Of a DNA stretch of 39,455 nt, positions 15,188-23,996 are shown piece by piece. The notes beneath the pieces were generated by a model. The model did not search any database, was not told where the DNA came from, and saw nothing but the letters and a program-made list of their open reading frames with translations. The stretch spans positions 1-39,455 of the forward strand of contig NZ_BCWU01000019.1 of NCBI RefSeq assembly GCF_001592365.1, read 5' to 3'. This stretch comes from Gordonia hydrophobica NBRC 16057 (GTDB taxonomy: Bacteria; Actinomycetota; Actinomycetes; Mycobacteriales; Mycobacteriaceae). The translations under genes and the position numbers were made by a program. The first letter of the stretch is position 1. Every line of letters begins with the position of its first letter.

Positions 15188-18100
15188 GTGACCACGACGC
15201 CGCCGGAGAGCGAGTTCGGTCCGGCGCTCGCCCGTCTGTTCCGCCAAGCCGGCAAACCCACGTTGCGACTGGCAGCACAGGGCATGGCGGCGTTGGGCCG
15301 GGCGGAGGCGACGCAGCAGCGGATCAGCGATTGGCGGAACGGCAGGCACATCCCGCGGGACTTCGAAGCTGTCGAACCACTGATCATGTGGCTCAATCGG
15401 CGCGCGCTCGACGCAGGCGCCGACGACCTGCTGTCACTCAAGCAGTGGCGTGAACTCTGGCGACACCACCACGAGCCGACGCCCGTGCAGAGGCTCGACG
15501 CGCCGTTCCCCGGTCTGGCGTCGATGAGCGCGGCCGATCGGGACCGCTACTTCGGCCGGGACCACACGGTCGCAGCGCTGACAGCGCTCCTCCGCTCCGC
15601 ACATGCGGCCGACAGCGGACGGCTCGTCGTCGTCACCGGGGTGTCCGGCGCGGGCAAATCGTCACTCCTGGGCGCCGGGCTCGCCCGTGCCGAGGAACCG
15701 TGGAACCAGGCTGTTCGGGTGGCTGTGAGTGAGCTGACGAGCCTGGTGACCGCCGACGCGCCGCTGCTGGTGGTGGATCAGTTCGAGGAGGTCTTCGCGC
15801 TCGATGAGGCCGACCGGCGCGCCGTGCTGACGCAGATCGCGGTCCTGGCCGATGCGGGCGGGGTGGTCGTCCTCGGCATTCGTGCGGACTTCTACCGCCA
15901 GTGCGTCGAGTACCCGGGGCTGGCGCGCGCGTGGCAGGACAGATCGATGATCGTCGCGGAGATGTCCGACGAACAATTGCGCAGCGTCATCACCGAGCCG
16001 GTCGCGCTCGCAGGCGGCAAGATCGACGACGGCCTCGCCGACCTCATGATCGAGGACCTGCACCAGGCGTCGCCGGAGGGGGATCGCGCCGGACACCTCC
16101 CTCTTCTGGCGCATGCACTGCAGGTGATGTGGTCTGCCCGGACCGGGAATCGGCTGACCGTCGCCGCGTATCGGGAGTCGGGCGGCATCACGTCGGCGGT
16201 CGCGGAGACCGCGGAGGCCACCTGGGCGGCCCTCGATCCCGCCGATCGCGAGGAGGCCCGTGCGGTCCTCCTCTCGCTCATCGACTTCGGCCCTCGCCGG
16301 ACACCGATGCGCCACGCCGTGTCGCCGACTGAGTTGCGGGAACGGTTCTCGCCGTCGGTGATGCGCGTCATTGACGCCTTCGCCGACTCCCGCCTGCTGA
16401 CCGTTGGCGCCGACGCAGTCACCTTCATCCACGATGCCGTCCTCTCGTCATGGCCGCGGATGGCCGGCTGGATCGCCGCCGACGCCGACCGCCTGCAGTG
16501 GCGGCAGCAGCTCGCCGAAGACGCCGAGACGTGGAACCGGAACGACCGCCGCGCCGACTACCTGTACAGCGGCGCCCGGCTGGAGACCGCCCTCGCTCAT
16601 CGGACCGAACTCGGGCAGCACCGCCAGATCCTGATGCCCGCGGGGTCGGTCGACTTCCTCGATGCGGCGCGGCACCAGCAGCGCAGGCGCGGGCGCCTCC
16701 GAATGGGCGCCGTCGGCGCGGTGATCGTCCTGGGCCTGGCCGCCGTCGTCACAGCCGTGATCGCGCTGAAGCAGTCCGCCGACCTGGAGCGCCAGCGCAA
16801 CGGCGCCGAGCACACCGCCGTCATGGCGAGCATCGATGGCCTGGCCAACGCCGATCCGTCGTTGGCCGCGCGAATCCTCACGATCGCCGACCGCCGGTAC
16901 CCGGACGACCGACGTGTCCGCAGCGGTCTCTTGGCGGCGTACATGTCGCCGCTGGCGCGCTCGCTGGACGGGCACGACGGCGCCGTCTACGACGTCGTCT
17001 TCTCCCATGACGGCCGGCTGCTCGCCACCGCGGGCAACGACCGCACGGTGCGCATCTGGGAGCGCGCCGACGGCCGGTCTCGACCGTTCACCACGATCGC
17101 GACCCTGCGCGGCTTCGGCACGTTCGTCACTTCGGTGACCTTCGACGAGTCGGCGCAGTTGGTCGCCGCGGCGAGCGGTGACGGCACCGTCCGCGTGTGG
17201 AGCCTGTCCGACCGTCGGTCACCGACGCAGATCGCCGTCCTCCGCCCGGGTGCCGGCGCGGCCTATCTGACCCGGTTCAGTCCCAGCGGCAGACACCTCG
17301 TCACCAGTTCGGACGACGGCACCGTCACCGTCTATCGCATCAACGGCACCCAGCCGCCGGTGCAGACCGCCGTGCTGCGCGGCCATCGCGGCCCGGTCCG
17401 GACACTGGCGTTCAACGCTGCGGGCACGGTGCTGGCCACCGGAGGTGAGGACCAGACGGTCCGGCTCTGGACCGACGCGGACTCCGACAGCCCGCGGCCG
17501 ATCGGGGCGCCGCTGACCGGATTCCCGAGCATCACCCACGCGCTGGCCTTCCTGCCCGGTGATCGCGTGCTGGCCGTGACCGGCGACAGCGCCAACGTGC
17601 AACTGTGGAACGTCGCAGACCCGGCGGCGCCGACACCGGAGGACACCGCGGTTCCGGGCGTCACCGCGGGGTCGTGGTCCATCGCCGCGAACCCGGAGCA
17701 GCCGATGCTCGCGCGTGCCGGATTCGACGGCGTGGTCCATGTGTGGAACACCTCGACGGCCGCCGGATCGCTGCCGCTGTGGGACCTGCAACGGTCGCCG
17801 GAACTCGGCTCGGCTCGGATGATGAGCACCACGTTCAGTCCCGACGGGCACGAGCTGGTGGTCGGTCGTTCCGACGGCAGCATCGACATCTGGACCATTC
17901 CGTCCGGACTGCTCCCGGATCGCGGCGCGCTGATCAGCAGCGTCGACGTGGACGGGACGGGGACGACGCTGGCCACCGTCGGCTCCGACGCACGCATGAA
18001 CGTGTGGACTGACCACGACGGCGCTTGGCGTCGACGTTCGAGCATCGGCATCGAGCGCCGCGCCAACAACCGGCCGCGGGTCGCCGTCACCACCGACGGA

Positions 18101-18937
18101 TCCCTGGCGGCGACGGTGAACAACAACGGCGGACTCGTCGAACTGTGGGACATCGCCGATCCGGACCGGCCGCGTCGCGCAGGCGAGCTGCGGATCGACA
18201 CCCGCTACGCGTTCCCGGTCGCCTTCGCACCCGGCACGCGTGAACTCGCGATCGGCAGCACCGATATGTCGATTCAACGATGGGACGTCGGCGACCCCGC
18301 TGCGCCGACACGGATCGGCGCACCGCTCATCGGTCCCTCGGATCTGATTCGGACCGTCAGCTACTCCGCCGACGGAAACCGACTCGCCGTCGGCTCCGAC
18401 GACGGCAACGCGTATGTCTACCGACTCAGCGACGTCGCACCGCGTGCGACGGTGCTGCCGATGGGACAGCAGGTGGCCGCCACCGTGTTCACCGGAGACG
18501 GGAACTACCTGGTGACCGGTGGCGAGGACCTCGTCGTCTGGCGGCTCACCGATGACGCTCCGGAGATCGCGAGCCGGATCGGCGGGGTGTACGCCGACAC
18601 CATCGGCCGATCGGGCACCAGCGTGATGGTCGGGCGGGGGACCCGTGAGATCACCGACTTCCAGATCGACGACGCCGGGCGGTTGGCGGAAGGCTCCGCC
18701 GTGACTCCGGTGCTGGGAAGGTCACACACCGTCACGCGCTGGGTGCTACCGACCGAACTCGGCGACGGCGACGTGTACCCGGTGGCGGGCGACGGCACCG
18801 GCGTCGTCTATCTGCAGGGCACCGACGTCGACGCGGCGCGCGCCTGGATCTGCCGAACAACGCGTCCGCTCACCACAGCGGAACGTGTCCGCTACCTGGG
18901 GCGGCTGTCGGCGGACGACGGGTGCCCTGCCGGATAG
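15188..18937 (+). CDS. HTH-nSTAND NTPase with a membrane segment and WD40 repeats
   Basis: A 1249-residue multidomain protein. Residues 10-75 form an HTH-like domain ('LARLFRQAGKPTLRLAAQGM', 'QQRISDWRNGRHIPRDFEAVE'). Residues 115-450 form a STAND-class NTPase of the nSTAND1 type, with Walker A GVSGAGKSS at 151-159 and Walker B LLVVDQFEE at 193-201. One hydrophobic segment (about 506-527, after QQRRRGRLR) should cross the membrane. From about 590 to the end run some fourteen WD40-like units, twelve of them clear (for example 'GHDGAVYDVVFSHDGRLLATAGNDRTVRIW'), enough for two seven-bladed propellers. STAND proteins are NTP-driven switches that oligomerise when their repeat domain senses a signal; several act in antiphage defence, others in signalling. 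By the positive-inside rule the propellers may lie outside the membrane. The target and effector output are unknown. Confidence 0.87.
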   Translation: MTTTPPESEFGPALARLFRQAGKPTLRLAAQGMAALGRAEATQQRISDWRNGRHIPRDFEAVEPLIMWLNRRALDAGADDLLSLKQWRELWRHHHEPTPVQRLDAPFPGLASMSAADRDRYFGRDHTVAALTALLRSAHAADSGRLVVVTGVSGAGKSSLLGAGLARAEEPWNQAVRVAVSELTSLVTADAPLLVVDQFEEVFALDEADRRAVLTQIAVLADAGGVVVLGIRADFYRQCVEYPGLARAWQDRSMIVAEMSDEQLRSVITEPVALAGGKIDDGLADLMIEDLHQASPEGDRAGHLPLLAHALQVMWSARTGNRLTVAAYRESGGITSAVAETAEATWAALDPADREEARAVLLSLIDFGPRRTPMRHAVSPTELRERFSPSVMRVIDAFADSRLLTVGADAVTFIHDAVLSSWPRMAGWIAADADRLQWRQQLAEDAETWNRNDRRADYLYSGARLETALAHRTELGQHRQILMPAGSVDFLDAARHQQRRRGRLRMGAVGAVIVLGLAAVVTAVIALKQSADLERQRNGAEHTAVMASIDGLANADPSLAARILTIADRRYPDDRRVRSGLLAAYMSPLARSLDGHDGAVYDVVFSHDGRLLATAGNDRTVRIWERADGRSRPFTTIATLRGFGTFVTSVTFDESAQLVAAASGDGTVRVWSLSDRRSPTQIAVLRPGAGAAYLTRFSPSGRHLVTSSDDGTVTVYRINGTQPPVQTAVLRGHRGPVRTLAFNAAGTVLATGGEDQTVRLWTDADSDSPRPIGAPLTGFPSITHALAFLPGDRVLAVTGDSANVQLWNVADPAAPTPEDTAVPGVTAGSWSIAANPEQPMLARAGFDGVVHVWNTSTAAGSLPLWDLQRSPELGSARMMSTTFSPDGHELVVGRSDGSIDIWTIPSGLLPDRGALISSVDVDGTGTTLATVGSDARMNVWTDHDGAWRRRSSIGIERRANNRPRVAVTTDGSLAATVNNNGGLVELWDIADPDRPRRAGELRIDTRYAFPVAFAPGTRELAIGSTDMSIQRWDVGDPAAPTRIGAPLIGPSDLIRTVSYSADGNRLAVGSDDGNAYVYRLSDVAPRATVLPMGQQVAATVFTGDGNYLVTGGEDLVVWRLTDDAPEIASRIGGVYADTIGRSGTSVMVGRGTREITDFQIDDAGRLAEGSAVTPVLGRSHTVTRWVLPTELGDGDVYPVAGDGTGVVYLQGTDVDAARAWICRTTRPLTTAERVRYLGRLSADDGCPAG

Positions 18938-18958
18938 CAGAAGGCGCCTGAGCCGGGA

Positions 18959-19438
18959 TCACCGCATTTTCGGCTCGCGTGCCGCGGCGTGGGACGTCAC
19001 GAAGGTCCGCAGGTCTCGATCCTGATCCGAGACCAGGTAGGTGGGGTCGGGGACGTCCCACACATCGCGAAGCGCGTACTGGGCAGACATCGCCGCGGCG
19101 TCGACCCGGCGCCGGGCGAACTCTCGGATGCAGGTCCCGTCGCGGAGCGGCCGCCATCCGTCGGTCACCAACAGCGCGACCCGCTCCTGGTCCTCCGGAC
19201 CGTAGGGGAACAGATCGCGGGTGGTGACGGTGAGCCTCAGTCGGCAGTTGCCGGTGTGGGTGAAGGTGATCGCGGGCTGCGGGCCGAACATCTCGGTCCA
19301 GAGCGCATACACGCTGATCGGGTGTTCGGCGTTCATGCTGTCGAGCCGGTCGGCCAACTCGCAGCGGAAGCGGACCCAGATCCGGTCGAGCGCGGCGTCG
19401 AAGGCGGACTCGGAGAAGACATCGGATGCGTTGACCAT
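18959..19438 (-). CDS. Conserved protein of unknown function
   Basis: A 159-residue soluble protein with no signal peptide or membrane segment. The ATG at 19438 has a perfect AGGAGG 6 bases upstream; the frame is open further upstream but without a comparable start. Features are the acidic N-terminal half 'SESAFDAALDRIWVRFRCELADRLDSM', a central 'TFTHTGNCRLRLTVT' strand pair and a basic C-terminus. It faintly recalls actinobacterial YbjN/CesT-type chaperone-like domains, but I cannot support that firmly. It converges with the nSTAND gene with only 21 bases between stops, so a functional link is possible but not shown. Confidence 0.65.
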   Translation of the reverse strand: MVNASDVFSESAFDAALDRIWVRFRCELADRLDSMNAEHPISVYALWTEMFGPQPAITFTHTGNCRLRLTVTTRDLFPYGPEDQERVALLVTDGWRPLRDGTCIREFARRRVDAAAMSAQYALRDVWDVPDPTYLVSDQDRDLRTFVTSHAAAREPKMR

Positions 19439-19593
19439 CGTGGACCTCCTACGGGCTTGGCCCCACGATAACAACGACCACCGACGAGATCAGTGGACTC
19501 AGGACTTATCCGGTTTTGTCAGACCCTGCGCCTATCATCGAACGTGAGTTCTAGATCAGGGTTGTTTTGGTTTCGTTGGCTGGGGAGGGTGTC

Positions 19594-21201
19594 ATGGCGG
19601 TGGCGACGATGGGTCCGGCAGGTCGGACGGGTGTGGTGGGTGCGTCGGTACAGGTCACCGATGAGGCGATCGTGATGTGTGTGCCGCGGCCGGAGACGGT
19701 CGGCAAGCCGCAGTCCGATGACGCTGCGGCGTTGGTGTTCGCCGCGCACGCGGAGTCGGTCGGCGGACTCCTGCGGTGGTACCGCTATCAGGCGGTGTAC
19801 GGACTGCTCCGGACGCGGATGGCGCAGGCCGACGCCACCGGCGCCACCGACGTGTACACGCGGGTGTACGACCCCCTGTGTCAGGTCGCCGCCTCCTACG
19901 CCACCGTCGCCGGCGTCCGCCAATGCACCGCCGAACGGTTCGTCGAAGCCGCACAAGCCTGCTTCGAACGCATCCCGGCGGTCGGGCGGCTGCTGCGGGA
20001 CGGGGTGATCACGGCGGCGTGGTTTCAGCGGGTGGTGGAGCAGACCGCCCTGGTCGACGATGCGGAGTTGTTGGCATTCATCGATGCCGAGATCGCACAC
20101 CGGTTGACGACGATGGGTGGGTTGTCGGCGCGGCGCGTCGAAGACGCGGTGGCCGCGATCGTCGCCGAGCATGATCGGGATGCGGTGACCGTGACCCGCG
20201 AGCAGGCCAAAGCCGCCAAGAAGATGGTGATCAACCCGCTCAACGACACCGCCTCGGAGGTCATCGTCACCACCACGCCCGAGGACGCACTCCTGTGCAA
20301 AGACGCCATCGACGCGGTCATCGCCGGCGTCTGCCGTCACGATCCGCGGACCCGTGGCCAGTTGCGTGCGGATGCGGCCGTCGCGCGGATGGCCGGTGTG
20401 CCGTTCACCTGCGAATGTCAGCGGGACGATTGTGGAGCGGAGTTGTCGGAAGCGCAGGTGGCGGCGCGGTGCGCGAGGATCGTGGTGCACGTGGTGACCC
20501 GGCAGGAAACTCTCGACGGGGTGTCGGAGGTGCCGGCGGTGATGGACGGGCACGGCCCGATCTCCGCCGCCCATGTTCGGGACCTCGCGGCCCGCCCGGA
20601 TGCGGTGTGCCGCCCGCTACAGGTCGCTGACCTGGCTGATCGGATGTGCCAGCCCGGGAATCCGTACCGGCCGACGGCCGCGTTGGACACGGCGGTCCGC
20701 GGACTGTTCGGCACCTGCTCCTGGGCCGGCTGTGATCGTCCGGCGTGGCGGTGCGAGCTCGATCATGTCACCGAGTTCGACCACACCGCCCCCGCCGCGG
20801 GTGGTCCGACCTGCCTGTGCAACCTGAATCCGAAATGCACGTTCCATCACGGGTTGAAAACCCACGCCGACGGTTGGCTCGATGATCAGATCGTCGACGC
20901 CAACGGTGTGGTCTGGACCGAGGTCACCACCCCGGAGGGCGTGACCGTCCGCCAGCAGGCGGCCAACACATGGCTGCTCCCCGAACTCGGACTCATTCCG
21001 TGCTCACACCCCGACACTGAGGCGGGTACGACACACCCGGGGATCGGACACGCCGAGCACGCACCAGAACAAACTTCATCGCGGGTGCAGGCCAAGCACC
21101 GCTACCGCATGCAACGCCGGGCAGCCAACCGCCGCGCCCGCGAGGCGCAAGAAGCTCGCGTCGCGGCGATGGCGGCTGCCGACGGGCAACCCCCGTTCTG
21201 A
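19594..21201 (+). CDS. DUF222 / HNH endonuclease domain protein (13E12 repeat family)
   Basis: A 535-residue member of the 13E12 family, present in many copies in mycobacteria, Gordonia and relatives. The long N-terminal DUF222 region includes 'LLRWYRYQAVYGLLRTRMAQADA' and 'CFERIPAVGRLLRDGVITAAWFQRVVEQTALVDD'. A C-terminal HNH module spans about residues 374-420: 'CSWAGCDRPAWRCELDHVTEFDH', then 'GPTCLCNLNPKCTFHHGLKTH'. It keeps the zinc-binding cysteines and the catalytic-type DH and HH histidines. The ATG at 19594 has GGGGAGGG 5 bases upstream; a TTG at 19567 is less likely. Function of the family is not established. Copies recombine with one another, so this is a likely site of homologous rearrangement. 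Confidence 0.9.
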   Translation: MAVATMGPAGRTGVVGASVQVTDEAIVMCVPRPETVGKPQSDDAAALVFAAHAESVGGLLRWYRYQAVYGLLRTRMAQADATGATDVYTRVYDPLCQVAASYATVAGVRQCTAERFVEAAQACFERIPAVGRLLRDGVITAAWFQRVVEQTALVDDAELLAFIDAEIAHRLTTMGGLSARRVEDAVAAIVAEHDRDAVTVTREQAKAAKKMVINPLNDTASEVIVTTTPEDALLCKDAIDAVIAGVCRHDPRTRGQLRADAAVARMAGVPFTCECQRDDCGAELSEAQVAARCARIVVHVVTRQETLDGVSEVPAVMDGHGPISAAHVRDLAARPDAVCRPLQVADLADRMCQPGNPYRPTAALDTAVRGLFGTCSWAGCDRPAWRCELDHVTEFDHTAPAAGGPTCLCNLNPKCTFHHGLKTHADGWLDDQIVDANGVVWTEVTTPEGVTVRQQAANTWLLPELGLIPCSHPDTEAGTTHPGIGHAEHAPEQTSSRVQAKHRYRMQRRAANRRAREAQEARVAAMAAADGQPPF

Positions 21202-21217
21202 GTTCTCGTTCGTTCGT

Positions 21218-21234
21218 CCGCCGCGGGCCGGCGG
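21218..21234. terminator. Short GC-rich hairpin between convergent genes
   Basis: CCGCCG (21218-21223) and CGGCGG (21229-21234) with a 5-base loop, between the DUF222/HNH and DUF2812-like gene ends. It is a plausible but weak bidirectional terminator. Confidence 0.4.
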
Positions 21235-21249
21235 TCGTTGATCGGGGCG

Positions 21250-21810
21250 TCAGGCGCTGACGCGGGTGCGTGGCGCTCGCGTCTCGTCGGTTCGTGCACG
21301 TCGTTCGGAGACGGCGAATGTCGCGGCCCCGAAGGTCGCCGCCACGCCGACCACGCCGAGCGCGATCGCGGGCGCCCACAGTGCGGCGGATGCACTCACG
21401 GCGATCGAGGTTGCGGCCATCGCGACAGCGGCGATCATCGTGACCATGGCGATCACGGCGAGACCAACGCCCAGCAGGGACGCGCGGCGCTCCAGGTCGA
21501 CGCCGATGAACCCCGCGGGGCGTCGATCGGTGTAGTGCCGACTCCAGATGTGCAGGTCGGCGGCGCGGCCGACATGGTGCCAGCCCTCCGCCTCGCGGAA
21601 CCGGAAGTAGTCGACGGGCGCCGGGTTGGCGCGGCGTTCCACCACGTACCGGACCTGTGCCGGGGCGGACTCGGTGAACGTCATCCGAACCGGGCTCAGC
21701 CAGGTGTAGTCGGTCAGGATCTGACCGTCGGCGGCCTTCGCCTCAAGCCATTGCTCGAAGGCGGCGGGTGCGGGACGCAGGAATGGTGCGAACCAGGTTG
21801 TGGTGCTCAT
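21250..21810 (-). CDS. DUF2812-like membrane protein
   Basis: A 186-residue protein. The N-terminal 110 residues, 'FAPFLRPAPAAFEQWLEAKAADGQILTDYTWLSPVRMTFTESAPAQVRYVVERR' through 'YFRFREAEGWHHVGRAADLHIWSR', have the pattern of DUF2812: a domain-size 'EEWLeeMAakGw' element and a second 'eaGWe.vg' repeat. Two hydrophobic segments follow (about 123-145 and 150-172), and the C-terminus is basic. The ATG at 21810 has GGAGG 7 bases upstream. DUF2812 proteins in Firmicutes often pair with a PadR regulator, but none is adjacent here. Role unknown. Confidence 0.7.
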   Translation of the reverse strand: MSTTTWFAPFLRPAPAAFEQWLEAKAADGQILTDYTWLSPVRMTFTESAPAQVRYVVERRANPAPVDYFRFREAEGWHHVGRAADLHIWSRHYTDRRPAGFIGVDLERRASLLGVGLAVIAMVTMIAAVAMAATSIAVSASAALWAPAIALGVVGVAATFGAATFAVSERRARTDETRAPRTRVSA

Positions 21811-22081
21811 GGGGAAACCTCCAGGGGGCGACCGCATAGGCGGGCTTATGGCTCCACCTTCCGTGCGCGTGCGCAGCTGGTCAAGGATATTGAGACTGAA
21901 CTCACCTATCGTCTCTATGGCCTGATAGAGGCCGCAGGGTCACGCGTATGGGCGACAAGATTCGTTCGGATGTCTCCAGGTCGGGGGCGTCTCGCGTCGA
22001 TCCGTCCGCGGCTGTGCAAGGCTGCCGATAGACTCCGGAACGTTCGGCGAGACGCCGCTGTCGGCAGAACGGAAGGCTCCA

Positions 22082-23233
22082 GTGGTGAGCGAGACGATGA
22101 TCATCAGCGCCGGGGCCGTGGTGGCCGGCGACCGTGTCCTCCGGCCCGGCTGGATCCATTCCGTCGACGGCGTCATCGCGGACGTCGGCGACGGTGCGCC
22201 GCCGCATCCTGCCGATCGCGACTTCCCGGGCGGTATCGCGGTCCCGGGTTTCGTCGACATGCACGTGCACGGCGGGGGAGGGGCGTCGTACACCGACGGT
22301 GTGGCCGACGACGTCCGTGCCGCCGCCGACTTCCACCGTCGACACGGCACCACGACCACCATCACCAGCACGGTGAGCGCGTCGCCCGAGGATCTGCTGG
22401 TGATCGTCGAGCGCCTGCGCGACCTCGTCCGTCGGGGGGTCAGCGCGGGCATCCATCTCGAAGGCCCGTGGATCAGCCGTGTGCGCTGCGGCGCCCACGA
22501 CCCCGACGTACTGCGGAATCCGGCGCTCGACGAGATCGACCAAGTCCTGACCGTGGCGGACGGTACCGTCGCGATGGTCACGATCGCTCCCGAACTCCCC
22601 GGCGCCCCGGCGGCGATCGACCGGTTCGTCGACGCCGGCGTCGTGGTCGCGGTAGGACATACCGATGCGACGTACGAGCAGGTCCGCGACGCCGTGGACC
22701 GCGGCGCGCGGGTGGCGACGCACCTCTTCAACGCCATGGCGCCGCTGACCCATCGTGAACCCGGACCGCCGCTCGCGTTGATGGACGACGACCGCGTCGT
22801 CGTCGAAATGATCGGTGACGGGGTTCATCTGCACCCGGCCCTGGTGCGCGACGTGCAGCGCGCGGTCGGCATCGACCGCGTCGCCCTGGTCACCGATGCG
22901 ATGGTCGCCGCGGGCATGGCGAACGGGGAGTACATGTTGGGTTCGTTGGCGGTGACGGTGAGCGACGGGGTGGCGCGCGTGACGGACACCGGCGCCATCG
23001 CGGGCGGCACCGCGACCATGGACCGCCTCTTCGCGCGGACTGCCGCAGGCCTGCGAGGACGTGCCGACCACTACCCGGATGAGGTGCTGATCGCTTGTGC
23101 GGCAATGACTTCAGGGAATCCGGCTCGGGTCCTGGGCCGTGCCGACATCGGGTCGATCGCCGTCGGACGACGGGCCGACGTGGTGATTCTCGACGCGGAT
23201 CTGACGGTGGCCGAGGTGTTCTCGTCGCACTGA
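22082..23233 (+). CDS. nagA: N-acetylglucosamine-6-phosphate deacetylase
   Basis: A 383-residue amidohydrolase. It removes acetate from GlcNAc-6-phosphate in cell-wall recycling and chitin-sugar use. Seen are the metal-binding 'DMHVHGGGG' at the barrel entrance, 'GIHLEGPWIS' with the metal glutamate, 'VVAVGHTDATYEQV', 'ATHLFNAMAPL', and the catalytic aspartate in 'ALVTDAMVAAGM'. The closing 'SGNPARVLG...DIGSIAVGRRADVVILDADLTV' is the typical C-terminal sandwich. A GTG at 22082 or 22085 follows GGAAGG; the exact start is uncertain by one or two codons. No nagB or transporter lies beside it, so it stands alone here. About 270 bases without a gene separate it from the divergent DUF2812-like gene. 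Confidence 0.93.
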   Translation: MVSETMIISAGAVVAGDRVLRPGWIHSVDGVIADVGDGAPPHPADRDFPGGIAVPGFVDMHVHGGGGASYTDGVADDVRAAADFHRRHGTTTTITSTVSASPEDLLVIVERLRDLVRRGVSAGIHLEGPWISRVRCGAHDPDVLRNPALDEIDQVLTVADGTVAMVTIAPELPGAPAAIDRFVDAGVVVAVGHTDATYEQVRDAVDRGARVATHLFNAMAPLTHREPGPPLALMDDDRVVVEMIGDGVHLHPALVRDVQRAVGIDRVALVTDAMVAAGMANGEYMLGSLAVTVSDGVARVTDTGAIAGGTATMDRLFARTAAGLRGRADHYPDEVLIACAAMTSGNPARVLGRADIGSIAVGRRADVVILDADLTVAEVFSSH

Positions 23234-23335
23234 CCGGTGTCCGGCGGGACGAGCAGTCGATGACCCTCGGCGGGTCGCTTCCTCGGGTTTTGCCGCAGTA
23301 GGGTCACAATTGAGCCGGTCGGACACTCCGGCTGG

Positions 23336-23365
23336 AACCGAAAACCCTGGAATCGAAAACCGTGG
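23336..23365 (+). repeat. Two 15-base tandem repeats before the nucleoid-type gene
   Basis: AACCGAAAACCCTGG (23336) is followed directly by AATCGAAAACCGTGG (23351), with two mismatches. The second copy runs into the GGAGG ribosome-binding site of the gene at 23375. It may be a tandem regulator site or a chance duplication. Confidence 0.5.
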
Positions 23366-23374
23366 AGGACGCCA

Positions 23375-23980
23375 GTGATGAGTGGGAAGAGCAAGAACAA
23401 AGGCCTGATCAAGCGACTCGAGAAGGAGATCGCCCGGCTGTCGAGCGAGGTCGTCGCTCTGCGTGACGCGGTCCTGGCTCGCTCGCCGTTGGCGCCCAAG
23501 CCTGCTCCGAAGGCCGAAAAGCCTGCGGTCGCACCGAAACCCGCCGCCGCCAAGCCTGCCGCAGAGAAGAAGCCGGTCGCGGAAACGAAGGCGACGGGTG
23601 CCGAGTCCGCAGACAAGAAGTCGGCAGAGTCCAAGCCCGCAGCAGCCAAGCCCGCAGAGTCCAAGCCGGCAGCGACGAAGGTCCCAGACGCCAAGCCCGG
23701 AGCGAAGGCTGCTGAGAATAAGCCCACGCCTGCTGCGAAGCCCGGTGCCGATAAGAAGCCGGCCGCTGCGAAGCCCGCACCTGCGAAGGCGCCCAAGCCT
23801 GCCACCAAGCCCGCTGCCTCGAAGCCTGCAGCATCCAAGCCTGCGGCCAAGTCTGCCAAGTCGGCCAAGTCGGCGAATGCGTCCAAGACGGTCGCAGATC
23901 TCCGTGCGGATGCCAAAGCCGCAGGAATCAAGGGATACTCGACGATGAAGAAGGCAGAACTGATCGCTGCCCTCGGTTAA
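23375..23980 (+). CDS. Lys/Ala/Pro-rich nucleoid-type protein with C-terminal SAP/Rho_N-like domain
   Basis: A 201-residue basic protein in three parts. Residues 1-35 form a coiled-coil-like helix ('[26 protein letters not shown]'). Residues 36-165 are a low-complexity linker of 'KPAAAKPA'-type repeats resembling the tails of eukaryotic H1 and of mycobacterial HupB. The last 35 residues, '[31 protein letters not shown]', match the small helix-extended-helix fold (SAP/Rho N-terminal type) that binds nucleic acid. GTG at 23375 is 6 bases from GGAGG; the adjacent ATG at 23378 is possible. The coiled coil suggests an oligomer that bridges DNA or RNA. The name histone-like is by composition only. 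It is followed closely by the formaldehyde dehydrogenase gene, which has its own AGGAGG. Confidence 0.8.
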   Translation: MMSGKSKNKGLIKRLEKEIARLSSEVVALRDAVLARSPLAPKPAPKAEKPAVAPKPAAAKPAAEKKPVAETKATGAESADKKSAESKPAAAKPAESKPAATKVPDAKPGAKAAENKPTPAAKPGADKKPAAAKPAPAKAPKPATKPAASKPAASKPAAKSAKSAKSANASKTVADLRADAKAAGIKGYSTMKKAELIAALG

Positions 23981-23996
23981 CTACCTAGGAGGCTCT

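Noticed and set aside
23511..23880. CRISPR-like or tandem DNA repeat array
   Set aside because: The repetition comes from codons of a Lys/Ala/Pro-rich protein. Units vary in length, and there are no spacers or cas genes.
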